The translations under genes and the position numbers were made by a program. The notes under the pieces are model-generated. The model was not told where the DNA came from and ran no database searches. It worked only from the letters and a program-made list of their open reading frames with translations. This document shows, piece by piece, positions 32,778 to 41,271 of a stretch of 64,000 bases of DNA. Numbering within the stretch: position 1 is the first letter of the stretch; every line of letters starts with the position of its first letter. The stretch spans positions 2,480,001-2,544,000 of the forward strand of contig NZ_JBHUNX010000001.1 of assembly GCF_042685645.1 (NCBI RefSeq). Reading direction: 5' to 3'. Source of the stretch: Salininema proteolyticum. GTDB lineage: Bacteria > Actinomycetota > Actinomycetes > Mycobacteriales > Micromonosporaceae.

Positions 32778-33686
32778 ATGACTTTGGAGGGCAAGGTCGC
32801 TCTGGTGGCCGGGGCGACGCGCGGAGCGGGGCGCGGCATCGCCGTCGAGCTCGGCGCGGCGGGGGCGACGGTGTACGTCACCGGCCGCACCACGCGTGAG
32901 CACGCGTCGGAGTACGGGCGGGCCGAGACGATCGAGGAGACCGCCGAGCTGGTCGAGGAGGCGGGTGGGACCGGTATCGCGGTGCCGACCGACCACCTCG
33001 TCCCCGAGCAGGTCCGGGCGCTGGTCGACCGGGTCCGGGAGGAGCGGGGTCGTCTGGACGTGCTCGTCAACGACGTCTGGGGCGGGGAGAAGCTCTTCGA
33101 GTTCGACAAGCCGGTGTGGGAGCACGATCTGGACAACGGCCTGCGCCTGCTGCGCCTGGGGATCGACACGCACCTCATCACGGCCCACTACGCGCTCCCG
33201 CTGCTCCTCGAGCGCCCCGGCGGGCTCCTGGTGGAGATGACGGACGGGACGGCGGAGTATAACGCCGCCCACTACCGGAACAATCCCTTCTACGACCTGG
33301 TGAAAACGGCGGTGAACCGCATGGGCTGGTCGCACGGAAGGGATATGGAGGAGCACGGGGCGACGTCGGTGTCCCTGACCCCGGGCTGGCTGCGGTCGGA
33401 GATGATGCTCGAGGGCTTCGGGGTGAGCGAGGAGAACTGGCGCGACGCCTGCGAACGGGTGCCCCACTTCGCGATCTCGGAGTCCCCGCGTTTCGTCGGC
33501 CGGGCCGTGGCGGCACTGGCCGGCGACCCGGACCGGGCGCGGTGGAACGGCGAGTCGTTGTCGAGCGGAGGCTTGGCGAGGGAGTACGGGTTCACGGACG
33601 TGGACGGTTCGCGGCCGGACGCTTGGCGGTACATCGTGGAGGTCGCGGGCGAGGGAAGGCCGGCCGACACCGCCGGGTACCGCTGA
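32778..33686 (+). CDS. short-chain dehydrogenase/reductase
   Basis: A 302-aa SDR enzyme. The N-terminal nucleotide-binding motif is AGATRGAGRGIAVELGAAGATVYVTGRT, consistent with NADPH use, and VNDVWGGE occupies the NNAG position. The catalytic Tyr/Lys region is atypical: AEYNAAHYRNNPFYDLVKTAVNRM holds Y-x-x-x-K as YDLVK. The substrate is unknown; the divergent TetR gene points to induction by a small molecule. GGGGGAAG precedes the ATG. Confidence 0.85.
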   Translation: MTLEGKVALVAGATRGAGRGIAVELGAAGATVYVTGRTTREHASEYGRAETIEETAELVEEAGGTGIAVPTDHLVPEQVRALVDRVREERGRLDVLVNDVWGGEKLFEFDKPVWEHDLDNGLRLLRLGIDTHLITAHYALPLLLERPGGLLVEMTDGTAEYNAAHYRNNPFYDLVKTAVNRMGWSHGRDMEEHGATSVSLTPGWLRSEMMLEGFGVSEENWRDACERVPHFAISESPRFVGRAVAALAGDPDRARWNGESLSSGGLAREYGFTDVDGSRPDAWRYIVEVAGEGRPADTAGYR

Positions 33687-33696
33687 TCCGGGTCCC

Positions 33697-34620
33697 TCAG
33701 TTCCGCTCCGGCGGATCGGGGAAGGGCGGTATCCAGATCTCCTCGATGTACTGGGGCCGCACCTGGGGAGGCTGCGGCGCGGGATGGATCTGCGGTTCCG
33801 GCGCCGGGGCGGGAGGGGCCGACGGGAACTCGGCCGTCCGGGCGATGACGGTGCGCATGGTCGCCTCGGAGAAGGGGGCGTGCGCGGCGGCCTCGTCAGC
33901 GGTGATGAGCCCGGTCCGCACCTCGTGGGCCAGGCGCGCGGCCTCGGCGAAGTCGCGGGCCTGGCGGCGCGCCCACCAGTAGTCCTGCGGGTCGCCGTGG
34001 CCGGGCACGACGTGCTGCGGTTTCCAGGAGAGCAGGTAGTCGGCGACGGCGGCCCACTGCTGGGGGTGGGCGTCGCTGAAGGAGGGGTCGGCGCCGGCCT
34101 CGAAGAGGTCTCCGGCGAAGAGCACCGAGGCGTCGGAGACCTCGACGACGGCGTCGTTGTCGGAGTGGGCGAAGCCGGCCTGGCGGAGGACGACGGTGCG
34201 TCCGCCGAGGTCGACGGGAACGGTGCCGACGAGGGGCGAGTTGGGCGGGACGAGCCGGGTGCGTCCGAGTCGGCGGGCCTTGTCGGCTTCGCCGTCCTTG
34301 CGGTAGCGGACGGAGAGTTTCTCGCGTTCCAGGCGGCCCCGGGAGAGGTAGGTGTCGACGGCGCCGACGGCCCAGACCTTGGTCTCGCCGAAGGCCTCGG
34401 TGCCGAACCAGTGGTCGTAGTGGTCGTGGGTGTAGACCACCTGCCAGGGCAGGGGCGTGATCTCTCGGACGGCCCGGGCGAACTCGTAGCCGTGCTCGGA
34501 GTCCACGCCCGTGTCGATGACCAGACAGGAGTGGTCGCCGACGACGAGCCCGAGGGAGAGGTCGAGGGCGGAGGTCCGCCAGACCCATACGCCGGAGGCC
34601 AATTCCGTCCATGTGCTCAT
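33697..34620 (-). CDS. MBL-fold metallo-hydrolase
   Basis: A 307-aa metallo-beta-lactamase-fold enzyme with the metal motif THDHYDH (H65, H67, D69, H70), a further H in AGFAHSDND, D in LFAGDLFE and H in VVPGHGD. All ligands for a two-metal centre are present. The Pro-rich tail (APPAPAPEPQIHPAPQPP) is unusual. Quorum-quenching lactonases, glyoxalase-like and flavin-linked enzymes share the fold, so the substrate is open. It converges with the SDR gene. Confidence 0.85.
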   Translation of the reverse strand: MSTWTELASGVWVWRTSALDLSLGLVVGDHSCLVIDTGVDSEHGYEFARAVREITPLPWQVVYTHDHYDHWFGTEAFGETKVWAVGAVDTYLSRGRLEREKLSVRYRKDGEADKARRLGRTRLVPPNSPLVGTVPVDLGGRTVVLRQAGFAHSDNDAVVEVSDASVLFAGDLFEAGADPSFSDAHPQQWAAVADYLLSWKPQHVVPGHGDPQDYWWARRQARDFAEAARLAHEVRTGLITADEAAAHAPFSEATMRTVIARTAEFPSAPPAPAPEPQIHPAPQPPQVRPQYIEEIWIPPFPDPPERN

Positions 34621-34639
34621 GGAACGATTTTAGCCGAGG

Positions 34640-34945
34640 TCAACTCACGCCCAGGAAGCGAAGCGAGGCGGTGACGAAGGCCGCCGTCAGGATGACGACG
34701 GCGAACGGCGCCCGGAACCAGGCGGCCACTCCCCCGACGATGACGCCGATCGGCAGGGCCCATCCGGCGAAGTCCTTCCCGGAGAAGACGATCGAGGTAA
34801 CGACGAGGGAGGCGATGACGGCGGTGGCGGCGATCTTGAGCAGTTTCTCCGCCCGATCGGAGAGGGTGAGCCTGTCGCGGAGGACGGCGCCGGAGGCCTT
34901 GAGCGCGTAGGTTCCCGCGGCGAGGGCGAGGATGGCGGGGATCAT
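34640..34945 (-). CDS. azlD: AzlD-like branched-chain amino acid export subunit
   Basis: A 101-aa four-segment membrane protein of the AzlD/LivH2 family: short AILALAAGTYALKASGAVL start, and WALPIGVIVGGVAAWFRAPFAVVILTAAFVTASLRFLG. It pairs with AzlC to export branched-chain amino acids or analogues such as azaleucine. Its ATG overlaps the azlC stop by 4 bases. Confidence 0.85.
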   Translation of the reverse strand: MIPAILALAAGTYALKASGAVLRDRLTLSDRAEKLLKIAATAVIASLVVTSIVFSGKDFAGWALPIGVIVGGVAAWFRAPFAVVILTAAFVTASLRFLGVS

Positions 34946-35628
34946 ACGGTCTCCTTCTCGGTGGTGCGTTCGCGGCCGGATTCGAGGAAGTAGGCGACGA
35001 CGACGCCGGCGAGGGCGAGGAGGACGGGCACTCCGGCGGGGAGGTAGGGCGTGGCGGCGAGGGCGAAGGCCGCGCCGACGACGGAGGCGACGAGGGTGGC
35101 CTTGTCGCGGAGGTTGGTGAGGATGAGGGCCAGCAGCGCGGCGGGCATGGCGGCGTCGAGCCCGAAGGCGTTGGGGTCGTCGATGAACGCGCCCCCGAAG
35201 GCGCCGAGGAGCGTGCCGACGTTCCAGGAGAGGTAGAAGCTCAGGCCCAGCGTCCAGAAGCCGACGCGGGCCTCGTCTCCGTCGCGGGCCTTGAGCGCGT
35301 AGGCGGTCGATTCGTCGATGAGGAAGACCGGCCCGAGGAGGGTGGCGAAGACGCCCTTGCGCCAGAAGATGTCGCCCACGGCCAGGCCGTAGGGCAGGTG
35401 CCGGGCGTTGAGGACGAGGCCGGCGGCGACGGCGAGGACGGCGCTTCCGGTGGCGCCGATGGAGACGACGGCGAACTGGGAGGCCCCGGCGAAGACGGTG
35501 AGGCTCATCAGGCTCGCCTCGTACCAGGCGAGGCCGCTGGAGGTGGCGATGGCGCCGAAGGAGACGCCTATGATCGCCGAGCCGATCACCAGTGGAATGA
35601 TCTGTTGGAAGACCGAGCGACTGAACAC
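34942..35628 (-). CDS. azlC: AzlC-like branched-chain amino acid exporter
   Basis: A 228-aa membrane protein of the AzlC family with the typical start IIPLVIGSAIIGVSFGAIATSSGLAW, the block LTVFAGASQFAVVSIGATGSAVLAV and LVLNARHLPYGLAVG. It works with AzlD, translated from an overlapping ATGA, to expel branched-chain amino acids. Regulation is not evident from sequence. Confidence 0.9.
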   Translation of the reverse strand: MFSRSVFQQIIPLVIGSAIIGVSFGAIATSSGLAWYEASLMSLTVFAGASQFAVVSIGATGSAVLAVAAGLVLNARHLPYGLAVGDIFWRKGVFATLLGPVFLIDESTAYALKARDGDEARVGFWTLGLSFYLSWNVGTLLGAFGGAFIDDPNAFGLDAAMPAALLALILTNLRDKATLVASVVGAAFALAATPYLPAGVPVLLALAGVVVAYFLESGRERTTEKETV

Positions 35629-35705
35629 CGCTCAATGGTAGGGACGGCGGGTCGGCGGCGGCCACCGCTTTTCCGCCCCGTGGAATTCCGCACTCCGGCA
35701 CGGAG

Positions 35706-35733
35706 AAGGGCGGCCGCTCGCGCGGCCGCCCTT
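35706..35733 (-). terminator. glnA terminator
   Basis: AAGGGCGGCCGC-tcgc-GCGGCCGCCCTT: a perfect 12-pair stem with a 4-base loop, 15 bases beyond the glnA stop. Confidence 0.85.
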
Positions 35734-35747
35734 GACGTTCGGAGGTG

Positions 35748-37172
35748 CTAGACCTCGTAGTACAGGTCGAACTCGTGCGGGGTCGGACGCAGGCGGAACG
35801 TGTCGATCTCGTTCTCGCGCTTGTAGGAGATCCAGGACTCGATCAGGTCCTCGGTGAACACGCCGCCCTCGGTGAGGTAGTCGTGGTCGGCCTCGAGGTT
35901 GTCGATGACCTTGTCGAGCGAGTCGGGCACCTGGGCGATGTCCGCGGCCTCCTCGGGGGCCAGCTCGTAGAGGTCCTTGTCGACCGGGGCCGGCGGCTCG
36001 ATCTTGTTCTTGACGCCGTCGAGGCCGGCCATCATCATGGCGGACAGGGCCAGGTACGGGTTGGCCGACGGGTCCGGGACGCGGAACTCGACGCGCTTGG
36101 CCTTGGCGTTGGTGCCGGTGACCGGGATGCGCGTGCAGGCGGAGCGGTTGCGCTGCGAGTAGACCAGGTTCACCGGGGCCTCGTAGCCGGGCACGAGGCG
36201 GCGGTAGGAGTTGATCGACGGGTTGGTGAACGCCAGGAGGCTCGGGGCGTGCTTGAGCAGGCCGCCGATGTAGTAGCGCGCGGTGTCGGAAAGGCCGCCG
36301 TAGCCGGACTCGTCGTAGAACAGCGGCTCGCCGCCGAGCCACAGGGACTGGTGGGTGTGCATGCCGGAGCCGTTGTCGCCGAAGAGCGGCTTGGGCATGA
36401 AGGTGACGGTCTTGTTCGCCCGGGTCGCGGTGTTCTTGACGATGTACTTGAACAGCTGGACCTGGTCGGCGGAGTTCAGGAGGGTCGAGAACCGGTAGTT
36501 GATCTCGGCCTGGCCGGCGGTGCCGACCTCGTGGTGGGCGCGCTCGATGGAGAGGCCGGCGTCGGTCAGGTTGGTGACCATCTGGTCGCGCAGGTCGGCG
36601 AAGTGGTCGACCGGGCCGACGGGGAAGTAGCCGCCCTTGTGGCGGGGCTTGTAGCCGAGGTTGCCGCCCTCTTCGACCGCGCCGGTGTTCCAGGCGCCCT
36701 CGACGGAGTCGATGTGGTAGAAGGACTCCTGGGCCTTGGTGTCGAAGCGGATCGAGTCGAAGATGTAGAACTCGGCCTCGGTGCCGAAGTAGGCGGTGTC
36801 GGCGATGCCGGTGGAGGCGAGGTACTTCTCGGCCTTCTTGGCCACGTTGCGGGGGTCGCGGCTGTAGGGCTCGCGGGTGAACGGGTCGTGGATGAAGAAG
36901 TTGAGGACCAGGGTCTTCTGAGCGCGGAACGGGTCGATGTAGGCGCTGGTCACGTCGGGCAGGAGGAGCATGTCGGACTCGTGGATCTCCTGGAACCCGC
37001 GGATGGAGGAGCCGTCGAAGGCCAGTCCCTCGGCCATGGCGTCCTCGTCGAAGCCGGCGGCGGGGATGTTGAAGTGCTGCATCACGCCGGGAAGGTCGCA
37101 GAAGCGGACGTCGATGAAGACGACGTCGTTCTCGCGGACGTAGGCGATGAGTTCTTCGGGGCTGGTGAACAT
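35748..37172 (-). CDS. glnA: type I glutamine synthetase
   Basis: A 474-aa glutamine synthetase I, full length, making glutamine from glutamate, ammonia and ATP in the cytoplasm. Seen: GLAFDGSSIRGFQ, the ATP/metal block AEFYIFD, GHHEVGTAGQAEINYRF-type sequence, KPLFGDNGSGMHTHQSLW, RLVPGYEAPVNLVYS and RNRSACTRIPV. The tyrosine of KDLYELAPEE matches the adenylylation site of the GSI-beta subtype, so activity control by GlnE is expected. The ATG at 37172 has GAGAGGGACGG upstream. GlnR-like boxes lie 66-102 bases upstream. Confidence 0.95.
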   Translation of the reverse strand: MFTSPEELIAYVRENDVVFIDVRFCDLPGVMQHFNIPAAGFDEDAMAEGLAFDGSSIRGFQEIHESDMLLLPDVTSAYIDPFRAQKTLVLNFFIHDPFTREPYSRDPRNVAKKAEKYLASTGIADTAYFGTEAEFYIFDSIRFDTKAQESFYHIDSVEGAWNTGAVEEGGNLGYKPRHKGGYFPVGPVDHFADLRDQMVTNLTDAGLSIERAHHEVGTAGQAEINYRFSTLLNSADQVQLFKYIVKNTATRANKTVTFMPKPLFGDNGSGMHTHQSLWLGGEPLFYDESGYGGLSDTARYYIGGLLKHAPSLLAFTNPSINSYRRLVPGYEAPVNLVYSQRNRSACTRIPVTGTNAKAKRVEFRVPDPSANPYLALSAMMMAGLDGVKNKIEPPAPVDKDLYELAPEEAADIAQVPDSLDKVIDNLEADHDYLTEGGVFTEDLIESWISYKRENEIDTFRLRPTPHEFDLYYEV

Positions 37173-37237
37173 GGCCGTCCCTCTCGGTAGGTTTTCAGTC
37201 TTGACCGCTGTACTGCCGAACAGCTTAATCGGAATCC

Positions 37238-37274
37238 GTTTCCCGGGGGTAAAGGTTTGTTTCAACTTTGTTAA
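37238..37274 (-). promoter_or_regulatory. candidate GlnR-binding boxes of glnA
   Basis: On the minus strand TTAAC-N6-GAAAC-N5-TTTAC-N6-GAAAC, close to the actinobacterial GlnR consensus GTnAC-N6-GAAAC repeated twice, with one spacer shorter by one base. It lies in the right place for nitrogen-dependent glnA control. Confidence 0.5.
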
Positions 37275-37360
37275 ATCCGCGGGGTGACCGACCTGTAGCG
37301 TGTCGTACTCGGCCGGGACGCGCCATGGTGAGGCGTGCCGCACCTCTTAGACTGGTGGGC

Positions 37361-37783
37361 GTGTCTTCCTCTTCCACTCCCCTGGCCTCGGTCAGCGCCC
37401 GCTTCGTCCACGTGGTGATCGACTGGCTCCTGTGCCTGGTTCCGATCAAGATCCTCCAGTACACCGGGGCACTGGACGTGCTGCCGAACATCTCCCTGGG
37501 CGGCGTCACGGCCGGCCCCTCGGCCTACACGGCGGTCCTGTTCTGGATCTACACGGCCGTCATGCTGACGGCCTCGACTCGGACGTTCGGGATGAAGTGG
37601 ATGGGCATCGAGTGCATCTCGGCGGAGGACTCCCGTCCGATCGGCTTCGGCCGCGCCCTCCTGCGGGCCATCCTGACCTCGCTGGTGCTGCCGGCGGTGC
37701 CGGCGCTGTTCGACCAGTACGGGCGCGGACTGCACGACCGGGCCGCCGGCTCGGTCATGGTGCAGGCCGTGAAGGACTCGTAA
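37361..37783 (+). CDS. RDD family membrane protein
   Basis: A 140-aa protein with an RDD domain: SARFVHVVIDWLLCLVPIKI, a second segment near TAVLFWIYTAVMLTA, then RTFGMKWMGIECI and GFGRALLRAIL. RDD proteins are small membrane proteins, some linked to ion or peptide transport, with no agreed role. The GTG at 37361 lies 7 bases after a TAGACT hexamer, so the transcript is probably leaderless. In many actinobacteria an RDD gene lies beside glnA, as here. Confidence 0.85.
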   Translation: MSSSSTPLASVSARFVHVVIDWLLCLVPIKILQYTGALDVLPNISLGGVTAGPSAYTAVLFWIYTAVMLTASTRTFGMKWMGIECISAEDSRPIGFGRALLRAILTSLVLPAVPALFDQYGRGLHDRAAGSVMVQAVKDS

Positions 37784-37795
37784 CCGCCCGGTACC

Positions 37796-39106
37796 TTAGT
37801 ACCTGCTGATCCTCTTGACCAGCGTCATCGACGGGATGATCCGGGCCCCCTCGCGGCGGGAGCGCTCCTGGACCTCTTGGTCGTTGGAGACGACGACGAC
37901 CGGCCGCCCCTCCGGCTCGGCGCGGGCGAGGTCCACCACGACGTCGTCGGCGATCCGGCCCTTCGCGGAGAAGAGCACGCGCACCCCCCGGGCGGAGGGC
38001 GCCGCCCCGAAGACGGGGTCCGAACCGTCGAAGACCACGGTGATCTCGGCGTTCTTCTGCCCCGCCAGCAGCCCCAGCCCCCGCACGAGCCGCTCGCGCT
38101 GCTGTTCGAGCGTGAGGCTGTCCTTCCACGCGGTGAGCGTGACGTTGTACCCGTCGACGATCAGGTGCGGCTGGGGCAGGTCCAGCAGCTCGTCGAGGTG
38201 CGCCGGATCGTGGGAGTCGAGGCCCCGGGCGCGAGCGGCGATGGTCTCCGGTTCGGCGCCCTTCTCCGCCGCGACATAGTCGCCCGGACGCGTCTCGGCG
38301 GGGTCCAGGCCCAGTTCGCGGCGGATGCCGGCGGCGGTGCCCGAGAGCGTCTCCAGCAGGAGCCACATGCGGGTGGAGCCCAGGCGCTTGTCCTCGCGCT
38401 CGTGCTGTTTCAGCTCTGCCAATTCGGTCCGCACGGAGGCCAGCTCGGCCTCGTGCCGGCGCCGCTCGGCCTTGCGCTCCTTGCCGACCTGCTTCATCCG
38501 GCCCTTCTCGGCGGCGACGTCGCTGCGGAGCTTCTCCGTCTCCCCGGTGAGGTCGGTGACCGCCTGGTGCAGCGTCCGGACCTGCTGGTGCAGGTCGGCG
38601 GCGGCCTTGCGCTGGTCGGCGAGGGCGTCGCGGAGCCTGGTGTTCTCCTTCTCCAGGCGTTCGACCTGGCCGTCGGGGACGGGGGCGGGAGCGGGGGGCT
38701 CTGGTTTGGCGCGGTTCTCGGCCTCCAGCGCGGCGACGGCGGCGGCCGCGGTGTCGCGCCATCCGTCGGGTTGGAGGAGATAGGAGAGGGCTGCGGCGAG
38801 CGCGGGCTCGGTGAGGACCGGCGGGTCGCCGTCGACGAAGCGGCGGACCAGTTCGTCTCCGGAGCCGGAGACGACGCCGCCGGCCTTTTCGCGGAACTCG
38901 GGGTTGACCTCGAGTTCGCGGATGATGGCCGTGGAGCCCAGTTTGACGCGTTTGGGCTGGTTGAACTTGATGAATTTGCGCAGTGGCGGGGGCACTTCGG
39001 CGGGGCCCATGGCCGGCAGGGTGGACGCGGCGAGGTCGACTATGCGTCGGCGCGCGGGCTCGGGCAGGAAGAGCGGCGAGGCGGGGTCCGTGGTTTCTTC
39101 GCTCAT
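37796..39106 (-). CDS. NYN-domain RNA-processing-like protein with coiled coil
   Basis: A 436-aa protein. Residues about 150-240 form a strong coiled coil (VERLEKENTRLRDALADQRK and ERKAERRRHEAELASVRTEL). The C-terminal part, from HLIVDGYNVTLTAWKDSL to the end, is an NYN/YacP-type PIN-like nuclease domain with acidic residues in IVDGYN, VVFDGSD and VSNDQEV. YacP/Rae1 relatives cut mRNA at ribosomes; nuclease activity here is inferred. ATG 39106 was chosen as the first residue of conserved sequence, and the frame to 39193 has no support. Confidence 0.82.
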   Translation of the reverse strand: MSEETTDPASPLFLPEPARRRIVDLAASTLPAMGPAEVPPPLRKFIKFNQPKRVKLGSTAIIRELEVNPEFREKAGGVVSGSGDELVRRFVDGDPPVLTEPALAAALSYLLQPDGWRDTAAAAVAALEAENRAKPEPPAPAPVPDGQVERLEKENTRLRDALADQRKAAADLHQQVRTLHQAVTDLTGETEKLRSDVAAEKGRMKQVGKERKAERRRHEAELASVRTELAELKQHEREDKRLGSTRMWLLLETLSGTAAGIRRELGLDPAETRPGDYVAAEKGAEPETIAARARGLDSHDPAHLDELLDLPQPHLIVDGYNVTLTAWKDSLTLEQQRERLVRGLGLLAGQKNAEITVVFDGSDPVFGAAPSARGVRVLFSAKGRIADDVVVDLARAEPEGRPVVVVSNDQEVQERSRREGARIIPSMTLVKRISRY

Positions 39107-39327
39107 GGGCGGCCCTCGGATGCGGAGTGGCGCACGACCGTCACCGGTTCGTCGCGTCGCGTAGTGAAGGCTGCCATGCCTATAGTCTGCCACTGTGGGG
39201 CATTGCCGTACCAGGCAGGTTCGGGAGAGTACCGAGTAGCCTGAGACTCGCCGCCACGGCGTGTCGTACCAGGGAGTATGGTTTCGAATAAGGTAGTGGT
39301 CGGCCGACGGAGGGGGTAGTTCTCACC

Positions 39328-40485
39328 ATGGGGAGGACGCTGCTGGTCACCAATGACTTCCCGCCGCGGTACGGCGGGATCGAGTCGTTCGTGTACGGGT
39401 TGGCGGAGCGGTTGGACCCGCGGGAACTGATCGTGTACACCTCCGCCGGGAATGGCGCGGCGGAGTTCGACCGCGCCCAGGACTTCACGGTGGTGCGCGA
39501 CGAGGCCGAGGTGCTGCTCCCCACCCGGCGCGTCCGGAAGCGGGCCGCTCAGCTGGCCCGGGACCACGGCTGCGACACTCTCTGGTTCGGTGCGGCGGCC
39601 CCGCTGGGCCTGATCGCCGGGCACGTGAAGCGCCGCTCGCCGGTCGAGCGCGCGGTGGCGCTCACCCACGGGCACGAGGCCGGGTGGGCCCGCCTGCCGG
39701 TGGCGCGGGGGATGCTGCAGCGCATCGCGCGCGATATAGACGTCATGACCTATCTGGGCGACTACACCTTCAAGCGGTTGTCCCCGGCGGTGGGCGACCG
39801 GACGAGCCTGCGCCGGCTGGCCTTCGGTATCGACCTGGAGCGGTTCGGCCCCGCCGTGGACGGGAGCGCGGTGCGCGCCGAGTGGAATATCGGCGGTCGG
39901 CCGCTGGTGGTGTGCGTGTCCCGCCTGGTGCCGAGGAAGGGCCAGGACCGGCTCATCAGGGCCTTGCGCACGGTGCGGGCGGAGGTTCCCGGCGCCCGCC
40001 TGATGATCGTCGGAGAGGGGCCGCGCGAACCGGCCCTCCGGGCGCTGGCGGCGGAGGCGGGCGTGGAGCACGCCGTGGTCTTCACCGGCGGGGTGGAGGT
40101 CGATCGGCTGCCGGAGTACTACGCCGCGGCCGACGTGTTCGCCATGCCCTGCTTCAGCCGCTGGAGCGAGTTCGACGTCGAGGGACTCGGTGCGGTGTTC
40201 CTGGAGGCCGCCGCCTCGGGAAGGCCCGTGGTCGCCGGTGATTCGGGTGGCGCCCCCGAGGCCGTCGTGGACGGCGGTACGGGATTCGTCGTCGGAGACG
40301 AGCACGCCCTGGCGAACCGGCTGACCGAGCTCCTGTCGGACCCGGCGAAGGCGGCCGAGCTGGGCGCGCGGGGACGCGAGTGGACGGAGGACCAGTGGAG
40401 CTGGGAAGTGCAGGCGGAGCGGTTCCGGCGGCTCCTGCGCGGCGAGGAGCACTCCGCCCCGGTGGCCGCCGCGAAGCAGGCCTAG
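39328..40485 (+). CDS. pimB: GT-B glycosyltransferase, PimB-like mannosyltransferase
   Basis: A 385-aa family 4 glycosyltransferase. The start LLVTNDFPPRYGGIESFVYGLA, the block PLVVCVSRLVPRKGQDRLI and the EX7E-type SEFDVEGLGAVFLEAAASGRPV match PimB, the GDP-mannose-dependent enzyme that adds the second mannose to phosphatidylinositol in mycolic and other actinobacteria. It acts at the inner face of the membrane. Exact acceptor here is inferred. The gene stands divergent from the NYN gene and convergent with the response regulator. Confidence 0.85.
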   Translation: MGRTLLVTNDFPPRYGGIESFVYGLAERLDPRELIVYTSAGNGAAEFDRAQDFTVVRDEAEVLLPTRRVRKRAAQLARDHGCDTLWFGAAAPLGLIAGHVKRRSPVERAVALTHGHEAGWARLPVARGMLQRIARDIDVMTYLGDYTFKRLSPAVGDRTSLRRLAFGIDLERFGPAVDGSAVRAEWNIGGRPLVVCVSRLVPRKGQDRLIRALRTVRAEVPGARLMIVGEGPREPALRALAAEAGVEHAVVFTGGVEVDRLPEYYAAADVFAMPCFSRWSEFDVEGLGAVFLEAAASGRPVVAGDSGGAPEAVVDGGTGFVVGDEHALANRLTELLSDPAKAAELGARGREWTEDQWSWEVQAERFRRLLRGEEHSAPVAAAKQA

Positions 40486-40530
40486 ACCGGGGACCGCTCG
40501 TTCCGGGCGGCTCCGCCGATCGGGGAGTTC

Positions 40531-41214
40531 TCAGAACTTGGGCTGGTCGGGCGCTTCCAACAGGCCGAGCTTGAGGGCCGTCATGAGAGCCTGGGCGCGG
40601 TTGCCGGCGCCGAGCTTCTCGTAGAGCTTGGAGATGTGGGTCTTGGCCGTCGACTCGGAGACGAAGAGCTGCTTGGCGATCCCGGCGACGGAGTGGCCGT
40701 CGGCGAGCAGTTTGAGCACCTGGGACTCGCGCGGGGAGAGCTGCGGACCGGAGGGCGTCAGGCGGCGCTGCATGGCCGCGGCGAGGTCGGCGGCGGAGAA
40801 GGCCGTCGGGTTGGAGGAGGCGTGGCGGGCCGCGGCCACGACGTCGGCGGCCGGGGCGCTCTTGGGGACGAAGGCGCTGGCGCCGGCGTCAAGGGCGCCG
40901 AAGAGCTGGTCGTCGCCCGCGTACATGGTGAGCACGACGATGCCCATGTGCGGGTGGGCCTTGCGGAGCTTGCGAGTGGCGTCGAGGCCCGAGCCGTCGG
41001 GCAGGCGCAGGTCCATGATGACGACGTTGGGCTGCATGCGGGTGCCCAGGCGGAGGGCGTCGGCGATGGTGTCGGCCTCGCCGATGACGGTGAAGTCGGG
41101 GTCCTTGTCGAAGGCGTGCCGCAGGCCCTTGCGGATGAGGTCGTGGTCGTCCACGAGGAGGACTGAAATCTGGCTGGCTGGGTCCTGGGCGGCCTCGGCG
41201 CTCATCGTGCTCAT
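40531..41214 (-). CDS. NarL/LuxR-family response regulator
   Basis: A 227-aa regulator: receiver with DD in LLVDDHDLIRKG, phospho-Asp in VVIMDLRLPDGSG and K in FVPKSAPA, followed by a LuxR HTH (LSPRESQVLKLLADGHSVAGIAKQLFVSESTAKTHISKLYEKL). The N-terminal extension before VLLVDD is about 16 residues; ATG 41205 is an alternative start. It lies 57 bases downstream of its sensor kinase on the same strand. Confidence 0.93.
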   Translation of the reverse strand: MSTMSAEAAQDPASQISVLLVDDHDLIRKGLRHAFDKDPDFTVIGEADTIADALRLGTRMQPNVVIMDLRLPDGSGLDATRKLRKAHPHMGIVVLTMYAGDDQLFGALDAGASAFVPKSAPAADVVAAARHASSNPTAFSAADLAAAMQRRLTPSGPQLSPRESQVLKLLADGHSVAGIAKQLFVSESTAKTHISKLYEKLGAGNRAQALMTALKLGLLEAPDQPKF

Positions 41215-41271
41215 TCTCCTTCTGACGGTCTCACTGCGGAATCCGGCGGGTGGCCTGCTTCCCCTACCACT

